A stretch of DNA of 50,252 nucleotides, taken from an uncultured Oscillospiraceae bacterium. GTDB taxonomy: Bacteria; Bacillota; Clostridia; Oscillospirales; Oscillospiraceae. Under the pieces are notes generated by a model. The model saw only the letters and a program-made list of their open reading frames with translations, was not told the origin of the DNA and made no database searches. The translations under genes and the position numbers were made by a program. The DNA lies in the NCBI GenBank assembly GCA_944385465.1, contig CALWXH010000006.1, positions 1-50,252 on the forward strand, given 5' to 3'. Positions 32,409-40,774 of this stretch are shown in pieces; position 1 is the stretch's first letter; the number at the start of each line of letters is the position of its first letter.

Positions 32409-33425
32409 TCATTCCCACGCCCGCTTGGCTGCCACGCTCTCTCCCGCCAGCAGCTGAAATGGGGCGGTCTCATACACCGGCGGCAGCTTCCGCTCCAGCC
32501 GGTCCAGCAGGATATCCGTCCCCCGCTCCGCCATCAGCCGGGTATCCTGGCAGATGGTGGCCAGCCTGGGCACGGAGAACTCCCCCACCGGGATCCCGTC
32601 AAAGCCCATGACCGAGATGTCCTCCGGCACCCGGTACCCCCGGTCCCGCAGGGCCCGGATGGCGCCGATGGCCATCACGTCGGACAGCGCGAAGATGGCG
32701 GTGAGACCCGGGTTGCGGTCCAGCAGCCGCCCGGTGGCGGCATAGGCGTCGGCAAAGGAATAGCGGCAGGGCTCGCACTGCCGCTCCCCGTCAAAGGGGA
32801 TGGCGTGCTTTTCAAAGCTGTTTTTACAGCCCACAATGCGCTGGTAGCTGATCTGGGAGCAGGCCCAGTTGCCGCCCAGCACCCCGATTTTCCGGTGGTG
32901 GTGGAGAAACAGATAGTCCACCGCCCGCTCCGCGGCCAGCGCGTCGTCGGTGGACACGCTGGACAGGTTGGCAAACCCCAGGGGCCGGGCGGAGTTGGTG
33001 AGCAGCACACAGGGCACGCCGATGAGGGCAAAGTCCCGCTGGAAGTACTCCAGGTCGCCCCCCAGGAACAGCACGGCGGGGGGCTTATACTCCCGGCACA
33101 CCTGCAGGGCGAAGGCCACCTCGTTGGCGTCCTCGTCCACATAGTAGACCGCCGCGTCCAGCCCCCTGTCCTGCACCCGCAGCTGCACCTTTTCCACCAT
33201 CTCGGCAAAGAGCATGTTCTGGGTGCCCTTGACAATCACCGACACCCGCCGCCCGGCCTGCTGCTTCAGGTGCCGGGCGTTGCTGTTGGGGTGGAAATCG
33301 CACTCCTCCACCACCGCCAGCACCCGCTGGCGGGTGGCCTCGCTCACATCCGGGTACTGGTTGAGCACCCGGGACACCGTGGCTACACTGCACCCGGCCA
33401 GCCGGGCGATATCCCGTATGGTCAT
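32409..33425 (-). CDS. LacI-family transcriptional regulator
   Basis: This 338-residue protein has a LacI helix-turn-helix (TIRDIARLAGCSVATVSRVLN) and a sugar-binding effector domain (GFDGIPVGEFSVPRLATI). It is encoded between the importer permeases and malQ. Two LacI-type palindromes in the promoter of the importer's first gene (36765-36778 and 36915-36928) are its probable operators, making it an autoregulated repressor induced by an alpha-glucan sugar. Confidence 0.93.
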   Translation of the reverse strand: MTIRDIARLAGCSVATVSRVLNQYPDVSEATRQRVLAVVEECDFHPNSNARHLKQQAGRRVSVIVKGTQNMLFAEMVEKVQLRVQDRGLDAAVYYVDEDANEVAFALQVCREYKPPAVLFLGGDLEYFQRDFALIGVPCVLLTNSARPLGFANLSSVSTDDALAAERAVDYLFLHHHRKIGVLGGNWACSQISYQRIVGCKNSFEKHAIPFDGERQCEPCRYSFADAYAATGRLLDRNPGLTAIFALSDVMAIGAIRALRDRGYRVPEDISVMGFDGIPVGEFSVPRLATICQDTRLMAERGTDILLDRLERKLPPVYETAPFQLLAGESVAAKRAWE

Positions 33426-33455
33426 CCTGCCGCCCCCTTTCCGGGCCAGGCGTGA

Positions 33456-34298
33456 TTAGCCCTTCACAGCGCCGGACACCACGCCCTTGATGATATGCTT
33501 CTGGCCCACCAGGTAGACAATGATGATGGGGATGATGGCCAGCATGATGCACGCCATCATGGGGCCCATCTCCACCCGGCCATAGCTGCCCCGGAAGAAC
33601 TGGATGAGCATGGAGATGGTCTTGTACTTGTCCACGTCCAGAATCAGGGTGGGCAACAGGTAGTCGTTCCAGATCCACATGGCCTCCAGCACCGCCACCG
33701 AGATCATGGTGGGGCGCAGCAGGGGGAACACAATGTAGAAATAGGTCTGAATGGGGCTGCAGCCGTCGATCATGGAGGCCTCCTCCATGTCGATGGGCAC
33801 GCTGCGCATGAAGCCGCAGAACATGAACACCGCCAGGCCCGCGCCGAAGCCCAGGTAGATGATCCACAGCACCCAGGGGGTGTTCAGGTGGAGGGTGTCC
33901 GCCAGGGAGGACAGGGTGAACATGACCATCTGGAAGGGCACCACCATGGAGAAGGCGCACAGCAGATAGAGGATCTTGGTGAAGCGGTTGTTCACCCGGG
34001 TGATGTACCAGGCGAACATGGAGCAGAAGATCAGAATGGCCAGCACCGAGGTGATGGTGATGAAGGCGGTGTAGAACAGGCTGAGCAGGAAGCCCTGGGA
34101 GCCGATGGCGTTCTCATAGTTGGCCAGGCCCGCGAAGGTCTCCGCGTTGGGCAGGTCGAAGGCAGTGCTGGTGCTGATGGCGCTCTCCACCTTCAGGGAG
34201 TTCATGAGCACCATGAAGATGGGGTACATATAGATGACGCACACAATGGTCATCACAATGCTCCAGATCCGGTTGGAGCGCAGAGCTTTCTGTTTCAT
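33456..34298 (-). CDS. Sugar ABC transporter permease (MalG/MsmG type)
   Basis: The 280-residue membrane protein has six predicted segments and the EAA loop MEEASMIDGCSPIQTYFYIV. It belongs to the CUT1 carbohydrate permeases. ATG 34298 shares a base with the stop of the preceding permease (TAATG). SD GGGAGG lies 10 bp upstream. It forms the channel with its partner; the ATPase is not in the window and is probably a shared MsmK-like protein. Confidence 0.92.
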   Translation of the reverse strand: MKQKALRSNRIWSIVMTIVCVIYMYPIFMVLMNSLKVESAISTSTAFDLPNAETFAGLANYENAIGSQGFLLSLFYTAFITITSVLAILIFCSMFAWYITRVNNRFTKILYLLCAFSMVVPFQMVMFTLSSLADTLHLNTPWVLWIIYLGFGAGLAVFMFCGFMRSVPIDMEEASMIDGCSPIQTYFYIVFPLLRPTMISVAVLEAMWIWNDYLLPTLILDVDKYKTISMLIQFFRGSYGRVEMGPMMACIMLAIIPIIIVYLVGQKHIIKGVVSGAVKG

Positions 34299-35149
34299 TA
34301 CTGCTGTACCTCCCTCTTGCGGGTTGCCCGCAGCTGGATCAGGGCGATGGCCACCACGATCACGCAGAAGATAACCGCCTTGGCCTGGCCGATGCCGCGC
34401 CACTGGGGCCCGGAGCGGCCGTAGAAGGTGTAGTAGATGTTGTAGGCCAGCAGCTCGCTCTGGTGGGCGGGCTGGCCGCCGGTGAGGGCCATGTTCTGGT
34501 CAAAGAGCTTGAAGCTGTTGGTGATGGTCAGGAAGAGGCAGATGGTGATGGAGGGCATGAGCATGGGCAGCTTCACCTTCCAGAAGGTCTGCCAGCGGGT
34601 GGCGCCGTCGATCTCGGCGGCCTCCACCAGGGTGTCCGGAATGCTCTGCAGGCCGGCCACGTAAATGATCATCATGTAGCCGATCTGCTGCCAGCACATG
34701 AGGATCACCAGGCCCCAGAAGCCGGCAGTGGCGTCCAGGGCCAGCAGGGGCTTCTCCAGCAGGCTGAGCACACAGTTGAGCAGAATCTGCCAGATGTAGC
34801 CCAGCACGATGCCGCCGATGAGGTTGGGCATGAAGAACACCGTGCGGAAGGCGTTGGTGCCCCGGATGGCCTTGGTGAGGATGACCGCCACCAGCAGCCC
34901 GCCCACATTGATGGCGATGGTGGTCACCACCACAAAGGCACAGTTGTACCAGAAGGCGTGGGTGAAGGTGTTGTCGCCGATGGCGCGCACAAAATTGCTC
35001 AGGCCGATGAGGGTGGCGTCCCGCACCGTGGTGAACTGGCAGAAGGCCAGGTACACGCCCTCTACGAAGGGGATGATGAAGCCGATGACAAACGCGGCCA
35101 GGGTGGGCAGGACAAAGATGGGCCAGTACTTCTTGATTGCTCGTTGCAC
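34298..35149 (-). CDS. Sugar ABC transporter permease (MalF/UgpA type)
   Basis: The 283-residue CUT1 permease has an N-terminal membrane anchor (WPIFVLPTLAAFVIGFIIPF) and the EAA loop VEAAEIDGATRWQTFWKVKL. The start is GTG 35149, preceded by GGAGGAG at proper spacing. Downstream it is coupled to the second permease. A hairpin between it and the binding-protein gene probably reduces its expression. Confidence 0.92.
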   Translation of the reverse strand: MQRAIKKYWPIFVLPTLAAFVIGFIIPFVEGVYLAFCQFTTVRDATLIGLSNFVRAIGDNTFTHAFWYNCAFVVVTTIAINVGGLLVAVILTKAIRGTNAFRTVFFMPNLIGGIVLGYIWQILLNCVLSLLEKPLLALDATAGFWGLVILMCWQQIGYMMIIYVAGLQSIPDTLVEAAEIDGATRWQTFWKVKLPMLMPSITICLFLTITNSFKLFDQNMALTGGQPAHQSELLAYNIYYTFYGRSGPQWRGIGQAKAVIFCVIVVAIALIQLRATRKREVQQ

Positions 35150-35261
35150 AGTATCTCCTCCTCTTTTATGAGATGGCGCCGCCCGGGCAGACCGCGCTCC
35201 GCCAGGCGCGCGGCCTGCCCGGACAGCGTGAGCGGCAGGACTCCCCTGCCTGGGAAGAAAG

Positions 35262-35290
35262 GGGGCTGCCGGAGCAACTCCGGCAGCCCC
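35262..35290 (-). terminator. Intercistronic attenuator hairpin
   Basis: On the minus strand GGGGCTGCCGGAG and CTCCGGCAGCCCC pair around a TTG loop and are followed by CTTTCTT. It lies between the binding-protein and permease genes, where such hairpins set higher binding-protein levels. Confidence 0.75.
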
Positions 35291-35324
35291 GCAACAGTTG
35301 CGTTATGCCTTGTCTGTTTTAGAC

Positions 35325-36710
35325 TCAGCCGTTGGCCAGCTGATACTCGGCAGCCCAGTTGTCCACAAAGGCGGACACCACGGCGTCCCAGTTGGCGTCG
35401 GTCTGGTCGGCGGCGTACACGGCCAGGGCGGAACCGACCATGTTCTTCCACTCCTCAGAGGGCATGGTGGTGAAGTTCCAGCTGATGGGGGTCTTGCCCG
35501 CGGCGGTCATCTCGGCGTCCAGGGCCACGAAGGGGTTGGAGGACTCGGGAGCGGCCTTGAAGGGGATGGCGAAGCCCATGCCGGCCTCACCGGAGGGCAT
35601 GGCGCCGGCGCTGCCGGTGATGGCCTGGAGGGCGGTCTCGTCGGTGACGCACCAGTACATGAAGTCCAGGGTGGCCTGGATGTTCTCCTCGCTGGCGTTC
35701 TTGTTCACGCACCAGTAGTTCTCAGAGCCGGTGCACAGGCCCTGGTTGGCCTCGTCGCCCACGCCGAAGTACAGGGGGATCATGGTCACGTCCTCATCAG
35801 ACAGCTTGCCCTCGCCCACCACATTGGCGTACTCCCAGGAGCCGTTCTGATAGAACACGGCCTGGCCGGTGACAAAGTCGTTCAGGGCGTCGTTGGCGGT
35901 CTTGGCGGTGAGCTCAGCGGGATCGCAGGTGGCGTTGTTGATGTACAGATCCCACACGGCCCGGTACTGATCCAGATAGGTGCCCTCGATGGCGTCGGTG
36001 GAGTTGATGCCCTTGTCCTGGTACTCGAAGTAGATGGGCAGGTTGGCCAGGTGGGTCTTGAAGCGCCAGTCGGAGGAGGAGTCCATGCCGGCGGAGGTGA
36101 AGGCGGAGAAGCCCAGCTCACCCTTCCGGGCGGTGATGTCCTCGGCCACGGTCTTCAGATCCTCGAAGGACTGGATGTCCTCCACGGAGTAGCCGGCCTC
36201 GGCCAGCAGGGTGGTGTTGACGATGATGCCGTAGGACTCGATGACGTAGGCGATGCCGGCCACCTCTTCCCCGTTCTTCAGGGCGTAATCCTCGCTGGTG
36301 AGCTCGCCGTACAGGGCGGAGCCGGACAGGTCATAGCAGTAGTCCTTCCAGCTGTTCAGGCCCACAGGGCCGTTCACCTGGAACATGGTGGGAGCCTCAT
36401 CCTTGGCCATCTCGCTGGTGAGCATGGTCTCATAGGTGCCGGAGGCGGCGGTGACCACCTTCACGGGCACGCCGGTCTCAGCGGTGTAGATCTCGGCCAG
36501 CTCCTGCCACTGAGCGTCCTGCTCGGGCTTGAAGTTCAGATAATAGACGGAGCCGGCAGCCTCGCCGCCGGGCTCCTCGCCGGCCGGCTCAGAAGCGGCG
36601 GGGGTCTGGGTGCCCGGAGCCGGGCTCTCCTCCCCGCCGGTGGGGCCGCAGGCGGCAAAGGCCATCACCATGGCCAGGGCCAGCAGCAGCGCAAGCAGCT
36701 TCTTTTTCAT
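35325..36710 (-). CDS. Sugar ABC transporter substrate-binding lipoprotein
   Basis: The 461-residue protein has a lipoprotein signal (MKKKLLALLLALAMVMAFAAC) and an acidic Pro/Glu/Ser linker. A CUT1-type binding domain follows (YYLNFKPEQDAQWQELAEIY, FVTGQAVFYQNGSWEY). ATG 36710 follows GGAGGG. It is the first gene of the importer operon, with its own promoter and LacI-type operators. The link to MalQ suggests malto-oligosaccharide, but the sugar cannot be read from the sequence. Confidence 0.93.
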   Translation of the reverse strand: MKKKLLALLLALAMVMAFAACGPTGGEESPAPGTQTPAASEPAGEEPGGEAAGSVYYLNFKPEQDAQWQELAEIYTAETGVPVKVVTAASGTYETMLTSEMAKDEAPTMFQVNGPVGLNSWKDYCYDLSGSALYGELTSEDYALKNGEEVAGIAYVIESYGIIVNTTLLAEAGYSVEDIQSFEDLKTVAEDITARKGELGFSAFTSAGMDSSSDWRFKTHLANLPIYFEYQDKGINSTDAIEGTYLDQYRAVWDLYINNATCDPAELTAKTANDALNDFVTGQAVFYQNGSWEYANVVGEGKLSDEDVTMIPLYFGVGDEANQGLCTGSENYWCVNKNASEENIQATLDFMYWCVTDETALQAITGSAGAMPSGEAGMGFAIPFKAAPESSNPFVALDAEMTAAGKTPISWNFTTMPSEEWKNMVGSALAVYAADQTDANWDAVVSAFVDNWAAEYQLANG

Positions 36711-36764
36711 AAATGTCCCTCCTGAATTCAAATTTGTATCTCGCAAAAGATACCTCGGATTTTT

Positions 36765-36778
36765 CGGAAACGTTTCCG
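36765..36778. promoter_or_regulatory. LacI-type operator O1
   Basis: CGGAAACGTTTCCG is a perfect palindrome with the central CG typical of LacI/CcpA-family sites. It lies just downstream of the transcription start of the sugar importer, where a bound repressor blocks initiation. Confidence 0.8.
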
Positions 36779-36793
36779 CTTCCTCACGCTTTC

Positions 36794-36821
36794 ATTATAG
36801 CGAAACGGCGCCAGAATACAA
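36794..36821 (-). promoter_or_regulatory. Promoter of the sugar importer operon
   Basis: On the minus strand TTGTAT (36821-36816) and TATAAT (36799-36794) are spaced 16 bp apart, about 85 bp before the start codon. Confidence 0.75.
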
Positions 36822-36914
36822 CAGAAATTTGTCGTTCTCATACAAAATCATCACTTTTGATAAGGCGCTTCTCCCCCTTTGTGACAAAATGACGGTGTTT
36901 CGCCCTCCGTTTTT

Positions 36915-36928
36915 CGAAAACGTTTTCG
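36915..36928. promoter_or_regulatory. LacI-type operator O2
   Basis: CGAAAACGTTTTCG is a second perfect palindrome, 150 bp upstream of O1. Two such sites suggest repression by looping. CcpA-like control is an alternative. Confidence 0.7.
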
Positions 36929-36956
36929 CTGCATAGCACAGGTTCTGCCCCGGACG

Positions 36957-36985
36957 AAAAAAGAGGGACGCGGAGCGTCCCTCTT
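36957..36985 (-). terminator. Terminator after the GH25 gene
   Basis: AAGAGGGACGC pairs with GCGTCCCTCTT around GGA and is followed on the minus strand by a T-run. Confidence 0.88.
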
Positions 36986-36998
36986 CGTTGCGTCCTTC

Positions 36999-37802
36999 TT
37001 ATGAGGAGAAATCCGTCAGGCACAGGTCCAGGTCCACCGGGGCCGGGATCCCGTCCACCGTCCCCTCGCTGGTGTACTGCCACATGGCAAAATGATAGCG
37101 GAAGGTGGTGGCCTGCCAGTCCTGGGTGTAGTGGGCCAGCCAGAAGGGCCAGTCCAGCAGCGCCTCCAGATTCAGCTCGCTGTACGCCTTGGAGGGGCTG
37201 AAGTACACCATGGGCTGATAGCCCATGGCCTCCACCTCCTGGCAGAAGGCCACGGCGCAGTCGGTCTGGGTCTGGCCGTCGGTGTCCCGGGTGCGGGAGT
37301 CCTCCGCCCCCTGGCGCTCCCAGTCAAACACCACCGGGTAGGTGAGCTCGTACCCCTTCAGCAGCTCCAGGGTATACCGGGCCTCCTCCCGGGCCTCCTG
37401 GGGGGTCACCGCCTGGGAGAAGAAGTAGGCCCCCACCTCCAGCCCGGCCGCCAGCGCCCCCTCTATATTCTGGCGGAACATGCTGTCCTCGTACAGCCCG
37501 CCTTCGGAATAGCCCCGGAAGCCCACCCGGATGATGGCGAAATCCACCCCGGCCGCCTTGACTTTCTGCCAGTCGATCTCCCCCTGGTAGCTGGACACGT
37601 CCACCCCCACATAGCTGGGGGCATCCCCGTCGTAGGTGAGGAAGCCATCCACCACCACAAAGTCCTCCGGCGCGTAGGAGTTGCCCGGCACCGGGTCCAG
37701 CCGGAGGGTGGTGCAGCCGGTGAGGATCAGCGCCAGCAGCAGCGCCGGAATCAGTCGTCTCAGTCTCAAGGGTAGTCGTCCTCTCAAGTTTTTCTCCAGC
37801 AT
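36999..37802 (-). CDS. GH25 lysozyme-like lipoprotein
   Basis: The product, up to 267 residues, has a hydrophobic signal with lipobox LTGC, then a GH25 barrel: GVDVSSYQGEIDWQKVKAAG, FAIIRVGFRGYSEGG, the acidic FDWER motif and MWQYTSEGTVDGI. GH25 enzymes cut peptidoglycan between MurNAc and GlcNAc. The start is uncertain. ATG 37802 has no SD and sits at the end of a terminator T-run. TTG 37769 has GAGAGG 10 nt upstream and gives 256 residues, so it may be the real start. Confidence 0.88.
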   Translation of the reverse strand: MLEKNLRGRLPLRLRRLIPALLLALILTGCTTLRLDPVPGNSYAPEDFVVVDGFLTYDGDAPSYVGVDVSSYQGEIDWQKVKAAGVDFAIIRVGFRGYSEGGLYEDSMFRQNIEGALAAGLEVGAYFFSQAVTPQEAREEARYTLELLKGYELTYPVVFDWERQGAEDSRTRDTDGQTQTDCAVAFCQEVEAMGYQPMVYFSPSKAYSELNLEALLDWPFWLAHYTQDWQATTFRYHFAMWQYTSEGTVDGIPAPVDLDLCLTDFSS

Positions 37803-37807
37803 ACCAC

Positions 37808-37845
37808 AAAAAAAGGGGGACCGCTACCCAGCGGTCCCCTTTTTA
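37808..37845. terminator. Strong terminator between the feo operon and the GH25 gene
   Basis: GGGGACCGCT pairs with AGCGGTCCCC around ACCC, with A7 and T5 flanks usable on both strands. It is the probable end of the feo transcript and lies only a few bases from the annotated GH25 start. Confidence 0.9.
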
Positions 37846-37859
37846 TTGAAAAAGTCTCA

Positions 37860-38030
37860 CAGAGTTCGCGCCCGCAGGCGCGAATAAAGCGGAATCCGTT
37901 TTCGGCCGGGGCGTGTACCTGGACGAAAACTCTTCTCAGCCCGCAAGCGTGCGGCGGCGTGGCCTTTGCGGCGACGTGCGCCGCAGCGGGCTGCAATCCT
38001 CCCGTCGGAAAAGGCCGCGCCTTTTTCGAC
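37860..38030 (+). repeat. Dispersed intergenic repeat, copy B
   Basis: The core at 37860-37930 has CAGAGTTCGCGCCCGCAGG, GCGGAATCCGTTTTCGGCC and GAAAAC. It is followed by CAGCCCGCAAGCGTGCGG (37937-37955) and ends in a small hairpin AAAAGGC/GCCTTTTT at 38009-38026. Copies A (8112-8182, inverted) and C (40635-40772, direct) share these modules. It ends 6 bp from the stop of the FeoB-associated gene. Confidence 0.78.
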
Positions 38031-38035
38031 GGTTT

Positions 38036-38164
38036 TCAGTGGCAGCCCTTGCAGTGGCCGCAGTTCCCGCTGCATCCGCCGCCGCTCTTCTTCTGCTTGA
38101 TGATGGAGCGGACGGCCAGCGCCACGATTACCACCAGCACGATCACCACAATGGCAGTTGTCAT
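38036..38164 (-). CDS. FeoB-associated Cys-rich membrane protein
   Basis: This small protein of 42 aa has one membrane segment (TTAIVVIVLVVIVALAV), a basic stretch (KQKK) and a C-terminal Cys/His tail, CSGNCGHCKGCH. This is the FeoB_associated (PF12669) layout. SD AAAGGAAC precedes ATG 38164, 28 bp after the feoB stop. It is thought to help FeoB assemble or receive ferrous iron. It was found by reading the gap after feoB. Confidence 0.9.
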   Translation of the reverse strand: MTTAIVVIVLVVIVALAVRSIIKQKKSGGGCSGNCGHCKGCH

Positions 38165-38191
38165 AGTCTCGTTCCTTTCTCAGGGCCTGTC

Positions 38192-40558
38192 TCAGGCCCG
38201 CACCGCGTCCACCGCCCGCAGGTTGTCGGCCTCGCCCCGGTAGCCCTTGCGCACCAGCAGGTACACCAGGCCGATCACCAGCACCACAGCCACCACGGTG
38301 AAGAGATTGAAGGACACCTCACCGGTGATCAGCCCGCCGATCTGGTAGACGATCAGGCTGATCACATAGGCAAAGCCACACATATAGCCGATGGCCGCCC
38401 AGGTCCACTTGGCGTTGTTCATCTCCCGCTTGATGGCGCCCATGGCGGCGAAGCAGGGGGCGCACAGCAGGTTGAAGATCATGAAGGCGTAGGCCCCGAT
38501 GCCGGTGAAGGCCAGGGCAATGTTGGCCGTCAGGTTGCCCGGGTAGCACACGCTCATGGTGGACACCACTTCCTCCTTGGCGATGAGGCCGGTGATGGTG
38601 GCCACGGTGGCCTGCCAGTTGCCGAAGCCCAGGGGGGCGAAGATCCAGGCGATGGCGTTGCCCACATTGGCCAGGATGGAGTGGTTGTTGTCCTCCACCA
38701 TGCCGAAGGCGCCGTTCTCAAAGCCGAAGCCCTGGAGGAACCACAGCACGATGGTGGATACCAGGATGATGGTGCCGGCCCGCTTGATGAAGGACCAGCC
38801 CCGCTCCCACATGGAGCGCAGCACATTGCCCACGGAGGGGGCGTGGTAGGCGGGCAGCTCCATGACGAAGGGGGCGGGCTCGCCGGCGAAGGCCTTGAAC
38901 TTCTTCAGGATGATGCCGGAGATGATCACCGCCGCCACCCCGATGAAGTAGGCGGAGGTGGCCACCAGGGGAGAGTGGCCGAACAGCGCCCCGGCAAACA
39001 GGGCGATGATGGGCATCTTGGCCCCGCAGGGGATGAAGCCGGTGGTCATGATGGTCATCTTCCGGTCCCTATCCTGCTCGATGGTGCGGGAGGCCATGAT
39101 GCCGGGCACGCCGCAGCCGGTGGCCACCAGCATGGGGATGAAGGACTTGCCGGACAGGCCGAAGCGGCGGAAGATCCGGTCCATGATAAAGGCGATGCGG
39201 GACATGTAGCCGATGTCCTCCAGAATGGCCAGCAGCAGGAAGAGCACCAGCATCTGGGGTACGAAGCCCAGCACGGCGCCCACGCCGCCCACAATGCCGT
39301 CCAGGATCAGGGAGGACACCATGTCGTTGCAGCCGATGGCGGTCAGGCCGTTCTCCACCAGCACGGGGATGCCGGGCACCCAAACGCCGTACTCGTGGGG
39401 ATCGGGCTCGGGCACGGTGAGGGCCTGCTCATAGACGGCCTCGTCCACGGCGATGACAGTGGTGTCGCCGCTCTCGTCGTCGTAGAGATAGGCCTCGGTC
39501 TCCCCGGCCTCATAGGCCTGGATGATGGTGTCCGCCTCCTCAAAGGCGCCGGAGGCCTCGTCCCAGGCGTCGGTGTCGGCGGTGAAAGGGACGAACCAGC
39601 CGTCGCCGAACAGGCCGTCGTTGGCCCAGTCGGTGAGGCGGGTGCCGATGGAGATGGTCCAGGAGCCCATGGCGATGGAGTACACCAGGGCCATCACCAC
39701 CACAAAGATGGGCAGGGCCAGCACCCGGTTGGTGACGATGCGGTCAATTTTATCCGACCGGGACAGGCCCGTGCGCTTCTTCTTCACGCAGGAGGCAAGG
39801 GCCTTGGTGATGTACTCATACCGCTCATTGGTGATGATGGACTCCGCGTCGTCGTCCAGGGCCTGTTCACAGTCAGAAATGGCCTGCTCCACCCGGCCCT
39901 TCACATCGTCGCTCAGGGTGAGCTTGCCCATCACCTGCTCGTCCCGCTCAAACACCTTGATGGCATACCACCGCTCCATGCCCTGGGGGAAGGCGGAGCC
40001 CAGCGCGGACCGGATGGTATCCAGCGCCTGCTCCACCGGGGCGGAATAGGCGCGTGTTCCGGGGGCCGTTCCCCGGGCGGCGGTTTTGGCCGCTGCCAGC
40101 AGCTGATCCAGCCCCTCCCCCTTCAGGGCGGAGATCTCCACCACCGGGATGCCCAGGGCGCGGGACAGCTTGCTGGCGTCAATGGCATCGCCGTTTTTCC
40201 GCACCAGATCCATCATGTTCAGGGCCACCACCACCGGGATGCCCATCTCCATGAGCTGGGTGGTGAGGTACAGGTTGCGCTCGATGTTGGTGGCGTCCAC
40301 GATGTTGATGATGCCGTCGGGCCGCTCTCCCACCAGGTATTCCCGGGCCACCACTTCCTCCAGGGTGTAGGGGGACAGGGAGTAAATGCCCGGCAGGTCG
40401 GTGAGGGTGATTTCCTTATCGCTCTTGAGTTTGCCCTCTTTCTTCTCCACGGTCACGCCGGGCCAGTTGCCCACCCGCTGATTGGAGCCGGTGAGGGCGT
40501 TGAACAGTGTTGTCTTGCCGGAGTTGGGGTTGCCGGCAAGGGCCAGTCTGATGGACAT
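38192..40558 (-). CDS. feoB: Ferrous iron transporter FeoB
   Basis: The 788-residue protein has an N-terminal G domain (GNPNSGKTT at 9-17, DLPGIYSL, NMMD), a helical spacer and the FeoB membrane core (LDGIVGGVGAVLGFVPQ, GCGVPGIMASRTIE, FIPCGAKMPI). An acidic insertion of roughly 55 residues or more, compared with shorter FeoB proteins, lies between the first two membrane segments (about 305-400, including ADTDAWDEASGAFEEADT). GGAGGAGG precedes ATG 40558. A DtxR-type palindrome lies directly upstream. It imports Fe(II) together with FeoA. Confidence 0.96.
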   Translation of the reverse strand: MSIRLALAGNPNSGKTTLFNALTGSNQRVGNWPGVTVEKKEGKLKSDKEITLTDLPGIYSLSPYTLEEVVAREYLVGERPDGIINIVDATNIERNLYLTTQLMEMGIPVVVALNMMDLVRKNGDAIDASKLSRALGIPVVEISALKGEGLDQLLAAAKTAARGTAPGTRAYSAPVEQALDTIRSALGSAFPQGMERWYAIKVFERDEQVMGKLTLSDDVKGRVEQAISDCEQALDDDAESIITNERYEYITKALASCVKKKRTGLSRSDKIDRIVTNRVLALPIFVVVMALVYSIAMGSWTISIGTRLTDWANDGLFGDGWFVPFTADTDAWDEASGAFEEADTIIQAYEAGETEAYLYDDESGDTTVIAVDEAVYEQALTVPEPDPHEYGVWVPGIPVLVENGLTAIGCNDMVSSLILDGIVGGVGAVLGFVPQMLVLFLLLAILEDIGYMSRIAFIMDRIFRRFGLSGKSFIPMLVATGCGVPGIMASRTIEQDRDRKMTIMTTGFIPCGAKMPIIALFAGALFGHSPLVATSAYFIGVAAVIISGIILKKFKAFAGEPAPFVMELPAYHAPSVGNVLRSMWERGWSFIKRAGTIILVSTIVLWFLQGFGFENGAFGMVEDNNHSILANVGNAIAWIFAPLGFGNWQATVATITGLIAKEEVVSTMSVCYPGNLTANIALAFTGIGAYAFMIFNLLCAPCFAAMGAIKREMNNAKWTWAAIGYMCGFAYVISLIVYQIGGLITGEVSFNLFTVVAVVLVIGLVYLLVRKGYRGEADNLRAVDAVRA

Positions 40559-40578
40559 TGTTTCATTCCTCCTCCGCG

Positions 40579-40600
40579 ATGGTTAGTTCTTGCTAACCAT
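40579..40600. promoter_or_regulatory. DtxR/MntR-type operator upstream of feoB
   Basis: ATGGTTAG and CTAACCAT are perfect inverted arms around TTCTTG. The same TTAG-N6-CTAA core occurs upstream of feoA at 41281-41294. It probably allows separate iron repression of feoB. Confidence 0.72.
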
Positions 40601-40634
40601 CCTTCAAAAAATAACAGCGCGCTGCCGCGCCGCC

Positions 40635-40772
40635 TATCCATTCGCGCCCGGGGGCGCGAATCCAGTGCGATCCGTTTTCGGCCCGCAAGCGTGCGAGCCC
40701 CGCCCTTGGGGGCGGGTGTGCTGCGGCGGGCCGTGGCCTACTCACGGGAAAAGGCTGTGCCTCTTCCCATAC
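40635..40772 (+). repeat. Dispersed intergenic repeat, copy C
   Basis: It shares TTCGCGCCCG, GCGATCCGTTTTCGGCC, CCCGCAAGCGTGCG and GGGAAAAGGC modules with copy B, in the same orientation. It lies between feoA and feoB, so copies B and C bracket feoB and its small partner. The gap 40601-40774 holds no gene. Confidence 0.72.
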
Positions 40773-40774
40773 AG

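Noticed and set aside
40601-40774. Possible small gene between feoA and feoB
   Set aside because: Frames are short and without start signals; the stretch is explained by the dispersed repeat copy C.
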